From assembly GCA_965242575.1 (NCBI GenBank), contig OZ251461.1:1550001-1614000 (forward strand): a stretch of DNA of 64,000 nt, in the 5' to 3' direction. Origin of the DNA: JANQOH01 sp965242575 (GTDB taxonomy: Bacteria > Pseudomonadota > Alphaproteobacteria > UBA7887). Position numbers and translations under genes: made by a program. Of the stretch, positions 42,332 to 50,915 are shown piece after piece. The stretch's first letter is position 1. The number at the start of each line of letters is the position of its first letter. Below the pieces are notes generated by a model. It had not been told where the DNA came from, did no database searches, and saw only the letters and a list, made by a program, of their open reading frames with translations.

Positions 42332-42447
42332 ATCCGTTTTGAAATGAGTTAAGTGATTCCAGCCGGGCGCGATTCACTGTTTGCGCGGACGAAGCCAGTG
42401 AACCATAACCGACTGGAATCGCTCAATTCATTTCGAAACCGCCTCTC
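42332..42447. repeat. Imperfect inverted-repeat element (MITE remnant)
   Basis: CCGTTTTGAAATGAG...GTGATTCCAG (42334-42362) is the near complement of 42413-42442 (CTGGAATCGCTC...CGAAACC). The right end, read inward, GAGGCGGTTTCGAAATGAAT, resembles the MITE end at 39972 (GAGGCCGTTTCAGAATGAAT), so both belong to one family. Confidence 0.6.
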
Positions 42448-42499
42448 ACATGTTCCGTGAGGTTTCCCCGTATGCGAGCGTGTGAAGAAATCCTCGTGT

Positions 42500-42657
42500 T
42501 TGGGGATGGATACGGCGTCAACGTCCCCGGCCACCCGCTGGAGCCGCTGGCGTGGCTTGCGAACGCGCCGCGCGCGGGCGCGGCCTGGCGGCGGGGAAGA
42601 TCGTCACCGCCCGCGCCGGCCTCGGCGGCGTTCCGGTAGCGGCGCGCGGGAGCGTCC
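42500..42657 (+). pseudogene. Remnant of a 2-keto-4-pentenoate hydratase / FAH-family gene
   Basis: One frame reads VPGHPLEPLAWLAN; after a shift the next reads RGRGLAAGKIVTARAGLGGV and PVAARGSVLTAP. Together they match the C-terminal end of 2-keto-4-pentenoate hydratase-like proteins (GHPL.AL.WLAN...RG.GL.AG.IVT.G...PV..GD.V.A). The upstream part of the gene has been replaced by mobile DNA. The reading is by eye from about 45 codons. Confidence 0.45.
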
Positions 42658-44385
42658 TTACGGCGCCGCGGCCGTCGCCGGGGGTTTGAGAAAAGCCAGG
42701 TCGCAGCCCTTGTCCGCCTGCTCCACCTCGCGGAGATACAGGTTCAGCCAGCCACGCTCGCTTCCCGGATGCGGCGGCGGCGGCGACCAGGCGGCGCGGC
42801 GGGCCGCGAGCTCCGACTCGCCGACGACAAGCTCCAGGCGGCGCGCGGACACGTCGAGGCGGATGCGGTCGCCCGTCTCCGCCAGCGCCAGCGGGCCGCC
42901 GACCGCCGCCTCCGGCGCCGCATGCAGGACGACGGTCCCGAACGCCGTGCCGCTCATGCGCGCGTCGGAAATCCGCACCATGTCCTTCACGCCCGCCCGC
43001 GCCAGTTTGCGCGGGATGGGGGCGTAACCCGATTCCGGCATGCCCGGCGCGCCCTTCGGCCCCGCATTGCGCAGGACCAGCACGTCGCCGGGCGCCGCGT
43101 CGAGATCGGGCGAGTCGAGGCGCGCCGCCATGTCCTCCAGCCCGTCGAACACCACCGCGCGGCCCTCATGCGCCAGCAACTCCGGCGACGCCGCCGACTG
43201 TTTGATAATCGCTCCGTCCGGCGCGAGGTTGCCGCGCAGCACGGCGATGCCGCCCTCGGCGAACAGGGGCGCGGCGAGGGGCTTCACCGCGTCCTGCGGC
43301 CAGGGCGCGGGGGCGGCGGCGAGCTCCTCGCCCAGGCTCCGCCCGGTCACGGTCAGGCAGTCGAGGTCGAGCAGCGGCGCCAGTTCGCGCAGGATCGGCG
43401 CGAGGCCGCCGGCCTTGAACAGGTCCTCCATGTAATGCGCGCCGGAGGGCTTGAGGTCGACGAGGACCGGAGTCTCGCGGCCCATGGCGTCGAAGCGGTC
43501 CAGGTCGAGGGCGATCCCGCGCCGCCCCGCCGCGGCCGCCAGATGCACCAGCCCGTTGGTCGAGCCGCCGACGGCCAGCAGGACCCGCAGCGCGTTGGCG
43601 AACGCCGCCGGGGTCATGATCCGGTCGGGTGTCAGGTTCTCCGCCGCCAGGGCGACGGCGCGCGCGCCGGTGCGTTCGGCGATGCGCAGCCGCTCCGCGT
43701 GGACCGCCGGGACGGCCGCGCCGCCGGGAAGCATCATGCCGAGCGCCTCGCAGGCCAGCGCCATGGTGCTGGCGGTGCCCATCACCATGCAGGTGCCGGC
43801 GGTGGTGGAGAGCTCGCGGCCCGCCTCGGCGATTTCGGAATCCGCGAGCTCGCCGGCGCGGTAGCGCGCCCACTGGCGGCGGCAATCGGTGCATGCGCCC
43901 AGGCGCTCGCCGCGCCAGCTGCCGGTCATCATCGGCCCGACCGCCAGCTGGATCGCCGGGCGGTTGGCGCTCGCCGCCGCCATCAGCTGCGCCGGAATCG
44001 TCTTGTCGCAGCCGCCGACGAGCACGACCGCGTCCATCGGCTGGGCGCGGATCATCTCCTCCGTGTCCATCGCCATGAGGTTGCGGAACATCATGCTGGT
44101 GGGCGCGAGGAACGGCTCGCCGAGCGAGATCGTGGGGAACGGGACCGGCAGCCCGCCCGCCATCAGAACGCCGCGCCCCGCCGCCTCGACGAGCGCCGGC
44201 GCCGTCCGGTGGCAGTTGTTGAAGCCGCTCGACGTGTCGGCGATCCCCACCACGGGCCGGTCGAGGGCGTCGTCGGACAGCCCCATCGACGCCGCGAAAC
44301 TCCGGCGCAGGAACCACGCGAATCCGGAATCTCCGTAATGCGTAAGGCCGCGCCGCAGCCCCCGCGCGCCGCCGTCCGCCTTCAT
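42658..44385 (-). CDS. IlvD/Edd-family dehydratase (sugar-acid type)
   Basis: A 575-residue iron-sulfur dehydratase of the dihydroxy-acid / 6-phosphogluconate dehydratase family. The N-terminal THYGDSGFAWFLRRSFAASM and VGIADTSSGFNNCHR with PFPTISLGEPFLAPTS resemble L-arabinonate and D-xylonate dehydratases more than IlvD. Cluster cysteines are in NNCH, VGGCDKTIP and TAGTCMVMGTAST. ISDARMSGTAFGTVVLH near the C-terminus is conserved. It is the last gene of a leftward operon; its ATG overlaps the beta-propeller gene stop (ATGA). A sugar-acid substrate is likely. Confidence 0.87.
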   Translation of the reverse strand: MKADGGARGLRRGLTHYGDSGFAWFLRRSFAASMGLSDDALDRPVVGIADTSSGFNNCHRTAPALVEAAGRGVLMAGGLPVPFPTISLGEPFLAPTSMMFRNLMAMDTEEMIRAQPMDAVVLVGGCDKTIPAQLMAAASANRPAIQLAVGPMMTGSWRGERLGACTDCRRQWARYRAGELADSEIAEAGRELSTTAGTCMVMGTASTMALACEALGMMLPGGAAVPAVHAERLRIAERTGARAVALAAENLTPDRIMTPAAFANALRVLLAVGGSTNGLVHLAAAAGRRGIALDLDRFDAMGRETPVLVDLKPSGAHYMEDLFKAGGLAPILRELAPLLDLDCLTVTGRSLGEELAAAPAPWPQDAVKPLAAPLFAEGGIAVLRGNLAPDGAIIKQSAASPELLAHEGRAVVFDGLEDMAARLDSPDLDAAPGDVLVLRNAGPKGAPGMPESGYAPIPRKLARAGVKDMVRISDARMSGTAFGTVVLHAAPEAAVGGPLALAETGDRIRLDVSARRLELVVGESELAARRAAWSPPPPHPGSERGWLNLYLREVEQADKGCDLAFLKPPATAAAP

Positions 44386-45293
44386 AACGGCAGCAGCGAC
44401 GCCACGAGGGGCAGGCCGGAGGCGAGGAGGGTCCACTCGCCGCCGGGGCCGACGCGCCACACCTCGCCGGCGTCGGTCCCCGCCAGAACCCCGCCCGGCG
44501 CCTCCGGGTCGGGGGCGAGGCCGTGGAAGTTGGCCCGCGACGGCGTGTGCGCGGCGTCGCAAAGCGAACGCCAGACCGCGCCGCCGTCGTCGGAGCGGAA
44601 CAGCATCGCCTGCGCGCCGCCCGCGTCGCGGGCGCTGGAGAACGCCGACGGCGCCGCGCCGACGGTGAGCGCGCAGGGCGGGCGCGGGTCGATGCACATG
44701 GGCCGCGAATAGCGCGGCTCCACCCCCGCCCACACGTAACGCCACGTCGCGCCGCGGTCGTCGGAGCGGAACACCCCGGCGTTCCCCTCCGCGCGCGCCG
44801 CCTCGCCATGGACGCGCCCGTAGCCGGTGGAGGCCCACAACACTTCCGGGCGTTCGGGATGGGCGCACATCATGTGCAGGTCCGGGTTGCCGCCGGGCAG
44901 GACGAGAGTCCAGCTGGCGCCGCCGTCGTCGCTGGCCATGACGCCGCCGACCTCGACTCCCAGGCGGATGCGGCGCGGGTCCTCGCGGTCGATGACCAGC
45001 GCCCGCGCCCGCGCCGGCAGGGGCGGCGTCAGCGGCAAACACCACTCGCCAGCGCCCGGAAAGCCGGAGAACGCCGGCAGCTCCTCCCACGCGCCGCCGC
45101 CGTCGCCGGAGCGGAACAGGCCGGCCGGCTGGGTCGCGGCGTAGATCGCCCCGTCCGCCGCGCCGCGCACCTGCCACACCTCGCGGTCGGCGAGGCCGGC
45201 GGGGGTCCACGCCGCGCCGCCGTCGGCGGAGCGGAACAGGCCGGCGTCGGTCGCGGCGAACACGCCGCCGTCGGTTCCCGCAAGGATGGTCAC
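44382..45293 (-). CDS. BNR-repeat beta-propeller protein
   Basis: A 303-residue protein built of sialidase-type BNR (Asp-box) repeats: GLFRSADGGAAWTP, GLFRSGDGGGAWEE, GVMASDDGGASWTL, GVFRSDDRGATWRY and LFRSDDGGAVWRS. These are evenly spaced as in a VPS10/glycosyl-hydrolase-like propeller. No signal peptide and no catalytic sialidase Arg triad are evident. The ATG overlaps the methyltransferase stop and its stop overlaps the dehydratase start, so it is strictly co-translated. Its role in the operon is unknown. Confidence 0.82.
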   Translation of the reverse strand: MTILAGTDGGVFAATDAGLFRSADGGAAWTPAGLADREVWQVRGAADGAIYAATQPAGLFRSGDGGGAWEELPAFSGFPGAGEWCLPLTPPLPARARALVIDREDPRRIRLGVEVGGVMASDDGGASWTLVLPGGNPDLHMMCAHPERPEVLWASTGYGRVHGEAARAEGNAGVFRSDDRGATWRYVWAGVEPRYSRPMCIDPRPPCALTVGAAPSAFSSARDAGGAQAMLFRSDDGGAVWRSLCDAAHTPSRANFHGLAPDPEAPGGVLAGTDAGEVWRVGPGGEWTLLASGLPLVASLLPL

Positions 45294-46114
45294 GGCCGCT
45301 CCTCCTCCGGGCGGCGGGCGAAGGCGGTGTAATAGACGCAGCAGGCGAAGAACCGCCCCGCCGCCATCGCCGCGCGCTGCTCCTCCAGCCAGGCCGCCAC
45401 TTCATCGGCGGAGGCGAGGCCCGCCTCGGCGACCAGCGGCGCGTAGGCCTCGGCCATGGTGCGGAAGTAACTCCCGCCGCCGATCTCGCTCACCGCATCG
45501 GCCGCCACGTCCTCCAGCGCCAGCCCGACGCCGGCGATCAGGCCGGGCAGGCTGCGGACGACCAGCGGGTTGTGGAAGGCGGCGCGGGCGAGCGCCCGGT
45601 CCATGCGCCGGCCTGCCTCGGCATCGGCGCAAGCCCAGGTCAGCGAGGCGTAGTCGCCGTCGAAGACGACCAGCCGCCCGCCGGGCGCCAGCACCCGGCG
45701 CGCCTCGGCCAGCACCCGCGCCGGGTCGGCGGCATGGCTCAGCAGCGTGTGCGCAACGATCGCGTCGAAACTCGCATCGGCGAAGGGCGGCGCATGCGCG
45801 TCGGCGACGCGGAATTCGGGCGCGACGCCCTCCTCGGCGGCGAAGCGGCGCGCGGTGGCGATAAAGTCCGGGCTCTGGTCGATCCCCGTCACCCGCACGC
45901 CCCGCCGCGCCAGCGCCCGCGACGCCACCCCGGTGCCGCAGCCGATGTCGAGCGCCCGCGCGCCGTCGGCCAGCGCCAGCCGGTCCGCATAGGCCTCGAA
46001 CAGGCGCGCGAAGGCGCGGACCTTGCCGCGGCTCTCCAGCCGCGCGACGAGGCGCGCGACCGTCTCCGCGTCGAGCGAATCGGAACGGAGGTGCGGGTCG
46101 CGCGGCCCCGTCAC
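45290..46114 (-). CDS. Class I SAM-dependent methyltransferase
   Basis: A 274-residue methyltransferase of the UbiE/Methyltransf_11 type. SAM motifs: ALDIGCGTGVASRALARRG (about 52-70), VTGIDQSPDFIATAR, FDAIVAHTLLSHAADPARVL and LAPGGRLVVFDGD. The C-terminal 100 residues form a family-specific cap. The substrate is not readable. It lies 10 bases after the amidohydrolase gene and overlaps the propeller gene by 4. Confidence 0.87.
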   Translation of the reverse strand: MTGPRDPHLRSDSLDAETVARLVARLESRGKVRAFARLFEAYADRLALADGARALDIGCGTGVASRALARRGVRVTGIDQSPDFIATARRFAAEEGVAPEFRVADAHAPPFADASFDAIVAHTLLSHAADPARVLAEARRVLAPGGRLVVFDGDYASLTWACADAEAGRRMDRALARAAFHNPLVVRSLPGLIAGVGLALEDVAADAVSEIGGGSYFRTMAEAYAPLVAEAGLASADEVAAWLEEQRAAMAAGRFFACCVYYTAFARRPEEERP

Positions 46115-46124
46115 GGCCCGCCCG

Positions 46125-47174
46125 TCACGACGGATCGAGGCGATAGACGCGGCGCGCGGTCCCGGCGAACATCGCCGCCTGCGCCGCCTCGTCGTAGCCG
46201 GCGGCGATCTTCTTGAAGGCGTTCCACAGGACCTTGTAGCCGACGGAGACGCGGTCGACCGGGAAGTTGCTCTCGAACATGCAGCGCTCCGGGCCGAAAC
46301 AGGCGATGGCGTGGTGGAAGTAGCGCGCCTGCGCGGCGACGAAGGCGTCGGAATCCGGCGGGCGCTCCGCCTCGTGCCAGCCGAAGCCGTTGTCGGGCAT
46401 CGCCAGGCCGCCGAGTTTGGCGACGACGTTCGGGCGTTCGGCGATGGCGGCGATGTCGTCCTTCCAGGCGGCGAACACCTCCTCCCGCCGGCCCTCCCAG
46501 GCGCCGACGCCGAGCGGCGTGCCGAAATGGTCGAGGATCATCGTCGTCCCCGGAACGGCGGCGGCGAGATCGCGGAAGGCGCCGTTCTGGGGATGGAAGT
46601 GCCAGGTGTCGTAGGTCAGGCCGCGTTCGCCGAGCCGCGCGACGCCGGCGCGGAACGCGTCGCTCTCGTAAAGGCCGGCGCGGGCGCGGCCGGGGTTCCC
46701 GACGCCGCGCCGGTCGGGCGCGTGGGCGCCGGCGTGGCGGACGCCGCGCAGCCGCCCGCCGGCGGCCTCGCCGTGCGCGTCGAGCGCCTCGTCGAGCAGT
46801 GGATGCTCCAGGTCGGCATGCGCCACCAGCCCGGCGATCTCCGCCCGGCCCGGCCCGCCGCCCGCCGATTGCGCGGCGATGGCGGCGGCGAACCGCGTCT
46901 CGCCCACCGGCCGCAGATGCTCCGGCCCGTCCGGCGTCCAATGCGTCCGGCACTCGATGAACACCGTCTGGCGGACGTCGTGGCCGGAGCCGGTGTCGGC
47001 GCGCAGATGTTCGAGCAGGTAGAGCGAGCCGCCGCGGCTCCACAGGTGGTGGTGCGGGTCGACGATCTCGCGTTCGGGGTCGATGACCGGCTCGTCGGTC
47101 CGGGCGAGCCAGTCGTCGCGCATGGCGAGGCGGGCGATGCGCTCGCCGGCCGCCGCCAGAGGGTCATCGGACAT
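46125..47174 (-). CDS. Amidohydrolase-2 family protein (TIM-barrel lactonase-like)
   Basis: A 349-residue metal-dependent hydrolase of the COG3618 type. IVDPHHHLWSRGG (about 37-49) holds the HxH-type metal ligands, followed by VFIECRTHW, LTYDTWHFHPQNGAFRDLA, TTMILDHFGTPLG and the terminal CMFESNFPVDRVS with the catalytic Asp. Relatives include L-fuconolactone and 2-pyrone-4,6-dicarboxylate hydrolases. With a sugar-acid dehydratase in the same operon, a lactonase role in sugar oxidation is a fair guess. Confidence 0.87.
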   Translation of the reverse strand: MSDDPLAAAGERIARLAMRDDWLARTDEPVIDPEREIVDPHHHLWSRGGSLYLLEHLRADTGSGHDVRQTVFIECRTHWTPDGPEHLRPVGETRFAAAIAAQSAGGGPGRAEIAGLVAHADLEHPLLDEALDAHGEAAGGRLRGVRHAGAHAPDRRGVGNPGRARAGLYESDAFRAGVARLGERGLTYDTWHFHPQNGAFRDLAAAVPGTTMILDHFGTPLGVGAWEGRREEVFAAWKDDIAAIAERPNVVAKLGGLAMPDNGFGWHEAERPPDSDAFVAAQARYFHHAIACFGPERCMFESNFPVDRVSVGYKVLWNAFKKIAAGYDEAAQAAMFAGTARRVYRLDPS

Positions 47175-47195
47175 GGTGCGCTCCCAACCGCCCGG

Positions 47196-47489
47196 TCAGG
47201 CGTCCGTTTCGTCGAAATAACGGCGGCTCGGCGGCGCGGCGACCATGCCGCCCAGCCGGTCCGCCAGCCCGGTCTCCCGGCGCCACGCGAAATACGCCTC
47301 GTAATGCGCGCGCGTCTCCCACGTTTCGACGAGAACCAGCGCGTCCGGGTCGTCCTGGCCGCGCAGCGTGTCGACTCCGAGGCAGCCGGCGTAGGCGCGG
47401 GTGTCGGGGAGGATCTCCCGGAACACCGCCAGCAGCTCCGCGCCCTTGCCGGGCTTCGCCTTGAGTTCAAGCAGGACCTTGACCGCCAT
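47196..47489 (-). CDS. Antibiotic biosynthesis monooxygenase (ABM) domain protein
   Basis: A 97-residue ferredoxin-fold ABM protein: VKVLLELKAKPGKGAELLAV, FREILPDTRAYAGCLGVDTL and ALVLVETWETRAHYEAYFAW. Such small proteins oxidise quinols cofactor-free, degrade heme or act as stress proteins. It is 21 bases from the amidohydrolase gene and 34 from the flavin monooxygenase gene in the same operon. Confidence 0.87.
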   Translation of the reverse strand: MAVKVLLELKAKPGKGAELLAVFREILPDTRAYAGCLGVDTLRGQDDPDALVLVETWETRAHYEAYFAWRRETGLADRLGGMVAAPPSRRYFDETDA

Positions 47490-47523
47490 GGGCCGCCTCC
47501 GTTCGGGTGGGTGGGGAGCGCGC

Positions 47524-48609
47524 CTATTCCGCCGCCGCGGCGGCGGGGAGCGGCGCGCCGAACGCCTCCAGCGGGCCGAGTTCGGCCTCGACCATCGGCT
47601 TGACGTCCGTCATCAGCGCCTCCATGCTGCGGAGCGCTTGGACGTGCGAGGATCCGCCGACCTGGAAGTGGAGCATCATGTGCGACGGCCGCGCGGCGCG
47701 GATCTCCGCCGCCAGCCGCTCGGCCACGGTCTCGGCGTCGCCGACCAGCAGGTTGCCGGCCATCTCCTCGAGCGGGAGCTCGCTCCGCATCGGCGCCTCG
47801 ATCATCATGCCGCCGTCCATCGCCTCGGCGCGGCGGCGCAGCGCCGAGGCGAGGCGCATCTGGTGGCGCGCGTGGTCCACGTAGGCGAGGGTCTCGGCGC
47901 GGCTTTCGGCGATGCAGAGGAAGCGCTGGACTCCGAGCGGCATGGCGCCGGCGTCGCGGCCCTCGGCGGTCCAGGCCCGGGCGACCCGCTCGCGCATTTC
48001 GGCGAGGTAGGCGGCGCCGAGCCAGCGCCCGGTGAACATGGGGACGTAGCCGCGCCGCGCGCACAGGCGGTGGCCGGACTCGTTGTCCCCGGCGACCCAG
48101 ATTTCCGGGAGTCCGTTCACCGGGCGGGCGCTTATGTGGGTTTCCGGCATCGTGTAATGCGCGCCGGCATAGGAGAACGTCTCCTGCGCGAACGCCAGGT
48201 GGAGCATGTCGAGGAACTCCTCGAGCATGGGCCGCGCATTGGCGATGTCCTGGCCGAAACGTTCGAATTCGTAGGGCTGGTAGCCGCTGCCGACGCCGAG
48301 GACGAGCCGCCCGCCGGCGAGGCAATCGACCATGCCGATCTCGGCCAGCAGCCGCGCCGGCTGGTAGAGCGGCGCGACGATGACGGCCGGGGCGAGTTTT
48401 ATCCGCTCGGTCTCCCCGGCGCAGCGCGCCGCCATCAGCAGCGGCGACGGGCAGATGCAGTAGTTGGAGAAGTGGTGCTCGGCGAACCACGCGATCTCGA
48501 AGCCGAGCCGGTCGGCATGCCTGACCTGCTCCACGTGTTCGTCGAACACCCGCTTCGGCGGCGTCCCGCGTTCGCGGTAGCCCATGAGGCCGAAATACCC
48601 GAAATGCAT
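47524..48609 (-). CDS. LLM-class flavin-dependent oxidoreductase
   Basis: A 361-residue luciferase-like monooxygenase. MHFGYFGLMGYRERG starts the barrel; FEIAWFAEHHFSNYCICPSPLLMAA, LAPAVIVAPLYQPARLLAEIG and GRLVLGVGSGYQPYEFERFG (each in part) are classic F420/FMN barrel segments. The start at 48609 follows GGGGGAG. It is the first gene of the leftward six-gene operon. A reduced-flavin-dependent oxygenation of a catabolic substrate is expected; the electron donor gene is not nearby. Confidence 0.88.
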   Translation of the reverse strand: MHFGYFGLMGYRERGTPPKRVFDEHVEQVRHADRLGFEIAWFAEHHFSNYCICPSPLLMAARCAGETERIKLAPAVIVAPLYQPARLLAEIGMVDCLAGGRLVLGVGSGYQPYEFERFGQDIANARPMLEEFLDMLHLAFAQETFSYAGAHYTMPETHISARPVNGLPEIWVAGDNESGHRLCARRGYVPMFTGRWLGAAYLAEMRERVARAWTAEGRDAGAMPLGVQRFLCIAESRAETLAYVDHARHQMRLASALRRRAEAMDGGMMIEAPMRSELPLEEMAGNLLVGDAETVAERLAAEIRAARPSHMMLHFQVGGSSHVQALRSMEALMTDVKPMVEAELGPLEAFGAPLPAAAAAE

Positions 48610-48855
48610 AGCTCGCTCCCCCGGTGGGTCGGCCGCAGTATAGCACGCCGGGAGGCGCGTGGCGGGCGCTCGATACGCCGCCGTTCCGAGCATACGGAGG
48701 CGGCGCGTCCGTAACGGGTTCCGACGCCGTGTCGGCGGCGCGCCTCCGATCCGCCGGCGTCGACCCCGGACAGGGCCGAGGCCGACCTCGACGCCGCCAT
48801 CGCCGGTCCGGGAAACCGGGCGATTACGACGGAGATCCGAAAAACCGCGCACCCG
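48610..48855. other. Intergenic region with short palindromes
   Basis: This 246-base gap between the LLM operon and the ankyrin gene has several short inverted repeats around CGGCGGCG and CCGCCG and no gene. It contains the LLM operon's ribosome binding site at its left edge. No promoter is convincing. Confidence 0.4.
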
Positions 48856-50499
48856 CTAACGGACGGTCGGGTCTCGCCGGCGCCGTTGGAACAGCCACTC
48901 CGCCGCGCGGTCGGCCTCCTTCCTGGTTGCGAGATCGAGCGGAGTCTCGCCGTTGGCGTTCACGGCGCGAACATCGGCGCCCCGCTCGACAAGCTGCCGC
49001 GCCGCATCCACGGCGTCCTTCCCGGCCGCGTGGTGGAGCGGGGTCTCGCCGTCGTTGTCCACGGCGCGGATGTCGGCGCCTTGCTCGATGAGCCACCGCA
49101 CCTTCTCCACGTCGTCCCTCCTGGCCGCGTAGTGGAGCAGGGTTCCGCCGCCGAATAAGGCCCCGCCGCGGATGTCGGCGCCCCGCTCGGCGAGCCACCG
49201 CGCCGCGTCCATGGCGCCCCTTTGGACCGCCCCGTAGAGCGGGGTCTCGCCGTCGTTGTTCATGACGTGAATGTCGGCGCCTTGCTCGACAAGCAACGGC
49301 ATCGCGTCCACGTCGTTGGCGGAGGCCGCAAGGTGAAGCAGTGTGTTGCAGAAGGCGTCGTGGCCTTCGGTGGCCGCGGCGCGCATATCGGCGATCCGAT
49401 CGACAAGCCAACGCGGCGTGTTCCCGGCGCCGGCCGCGGCCGCGACGTGGAGCGGGGTCCAGCCGTTATCGTCCGCGGCGTGAATGTCGGCGCCCCGATC
49501 GACGAGCCATCGAGCTGCGTCCAGGGCGTCGGCCGCAGCCGCGCAGTGGAGCGGGGTCCAGCCGTTATCGTCCACGGCGTGAATGTCGCCTTCCCGATCC
49601 CCGGGCGACCGCTCGACACGGTCTCCGGGGTTATCGTCCACGGCGTGAATGCCGGTTTCCCCATCGACGATCCATCGCGCCGTGCGCACGGCGTTCATGA
49701 AGACCGCGGCATGGAGCGGGTCCTTGAGCAGGACCAGACCCAAGGGGTTGCCGCCCCGTTCGGAAGGCGTCAGGCCGCTGTAGTCCGTGGCGTCGAAGCC
49801 GACGAATCCGCGCTCGACGAGGAACTTCGCCACGTCGGAAAATTTCAGCCGCGCCGCCGCGTAGCCGGGGAGGGCGCCATGCTCGACAAGCCATATCGCG
49901 GTGTCGCGCGCGCCCGTGGACGCCGCCATGGACAGCGGCGTATCGTCATGAGAGTTCACGGCGTCGATATCGGCGCCGCGGGCGACCAATTCGGCGAGCG
50001 CCGCGACGGAATTCGTGGCGGCGGCGATCATGGCCGGCGTTTCGCCCGTCGCCTCCCGGCCCGCGAACGAATCCTCCAGGCCCGGCCGGGCCGCCAATTC
50101 GCGCCCGGGCGACGCCCGTTCTCCTTCCGGATCGACGCGCACCCGGGCGTTCGGATCCGCGCCCGCCTCGATCAGCGTCGCGACGGCGTCCGGGGAGTTC
50201 AGCAGCGCCGCGTAGTGCAGGAGGGTCCAGCCCGTGGCCTTGTCCCTGGCCGAGAATGCGCGCTTCAGGAGGCGGTCGGACGCGGCATCGGCCTTCGCCC
50301 GCGCCGCGCCCCCGGAAAACGCGGCGGCGGCGCGCGCCTTCCACGTCGAGAGAACCGCACACCCTATTCTCGCGTAAACCGCATATCCTATTCTGAAGCC
50401 CTTCCTCCGCCGCTTCGCGCGGCCCCGCGCGCCCGCCGCGAGCCCCAGCATCGTCACGGCGATTCCGGCCCGGCGCCGGCGCCCCGCTCCATGAGCCAT
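48856..50499 (-). CDS. Ankyrin-repeat protein
   Basis: A protein of up to 547 residues with about nine ankyrin repeats. Consensus units are clear: GWTLLHYAALLNSPDAVATL, GETPAMIAAATNSVAALAEL, DDTPLSMAASTGARDTAIWL, GWTPLHCAAAADALDAARWL, GWTPLHVAAAAGAGNTPRWL, then the TLLHLAAS, ETPLYGAV and ETPLHHAA units. The first 70 residues are basic and lack repeats. The start is uncertain; a later start inside MLGLAAGARGR is possible. Two 17-base repeats, ACCGCACACCCTATTCT (50354) and ACCGCATATCCTATTCT (50378), underlie the N-terminal RIGYAVYARIGCAV. It likely mediates protein binding; ankyrin proteins are common in symbionts. Confidence 0.82.
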   Translation of the reverse strand: MAHGAGRRRRAGIAVTMLGLAAGARGRAKRRRKGFRIGYAVYARIGCAVLSTWKARAAAAFSGGAARAKADAASDRLLKRAFSARDKATGWTLLHYAALLNSPDAVATLIEAGADPNARVRVDPEGERASPGRELAARPGLEDSFAGREATGETPAMIAAATNSVAALAELVARGADIDAVNSHDDTPLSMAASTGARDTAIWLVEHGALPGYAAARLKFSDVAKFLVERGFVGFDATDYSGLTPSERGGNPLGLVLLKDPLHAAVFMNAVRTARWIVDGETGIHAVDDNPGDRVERSPGDREGDIHAVDDNGWTPLHCAAAADALDAARWLVDRGADIHAADDNGWTPLHVAAAAGAGNTPRWLVDRIADMRAAATEGHDAFCNTLLHLAASANDVDAMPLLVEQGADIHVMNNDGETPLYGAVQRGAMDAARWLAERGADIRGGALFGGGTLLHYAARRDDVEKVRWLIEQGADIRAVDNDGETPLHHAAGKDAVDAARQLVERGADVRAVNANGETPLDLATRKEADRAAEWLFQRRRRDPTVR

Positions 50500-50642
50500 T
50501 CCGCCGGTTCCGCCCCTCTGCCTTCCCGTTGCGCGACGTGCGCCGGCGTCGAACCGTCGTCGTTTCCGGCGTCTACGTCGGCGCCGTGATCGACGAGGAG
50601 CTTCTCCACGTAGAGATCGTTGCGGCGCGCCGCCCGGTACAT
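50454..50642 (-). pseudogene. Ankyrin fragment upstream of the ankyrin gene
   Basis: A 62-codon frame, MYRAARRNDLYVEKLLVDHG continuing ADVDAGNDDGSTPAHVAQRE, contains about one and a half ankyrin repeats. It overlaps the start of the 48856-50499 gene by 46 bases in another frame. It is either the N-terminal end of a once longer ankyrin protein, cut off by a frameshift, or a very small gene. The next 273 bases (50643-50915) up to the glycosyltransferase hold nothing recognisable. Confidence 0.6.
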
Positions 50643-50915
50643 ACGCCGGCGCCGCGGCCGCGTCGACGGCGCGAAGGCCGAGGGCCGCCGTTGCGATTCC
50701 CCCGGCCGCTCGGCGGCGACGGGGCCATGCGCCCGGCGATCGGCGCCGATCCGGCGAACCGGGCGCGGAGCGCCGCGGTGGCGCGCGACCGGCGGCCGGG
50801 ATAGTCTGCCGCTTCGCTTCCGTCCCCGGACGCCGGGCCGACGGCGCTTTCGGCCCGGGGCGCCGCGCCGCGCGGGCGGCGATTCCCGGAGAGGGCGCGG
50901 ACGGGGGATGCGGCC

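Noticed and set aside
49400..49700. Ankyrin DNA repeats as a non-coding tandem array
   Set aside because: The roughly 99-base periodicity reflects in-frame ankyrin units of the gene at 48856-50499.
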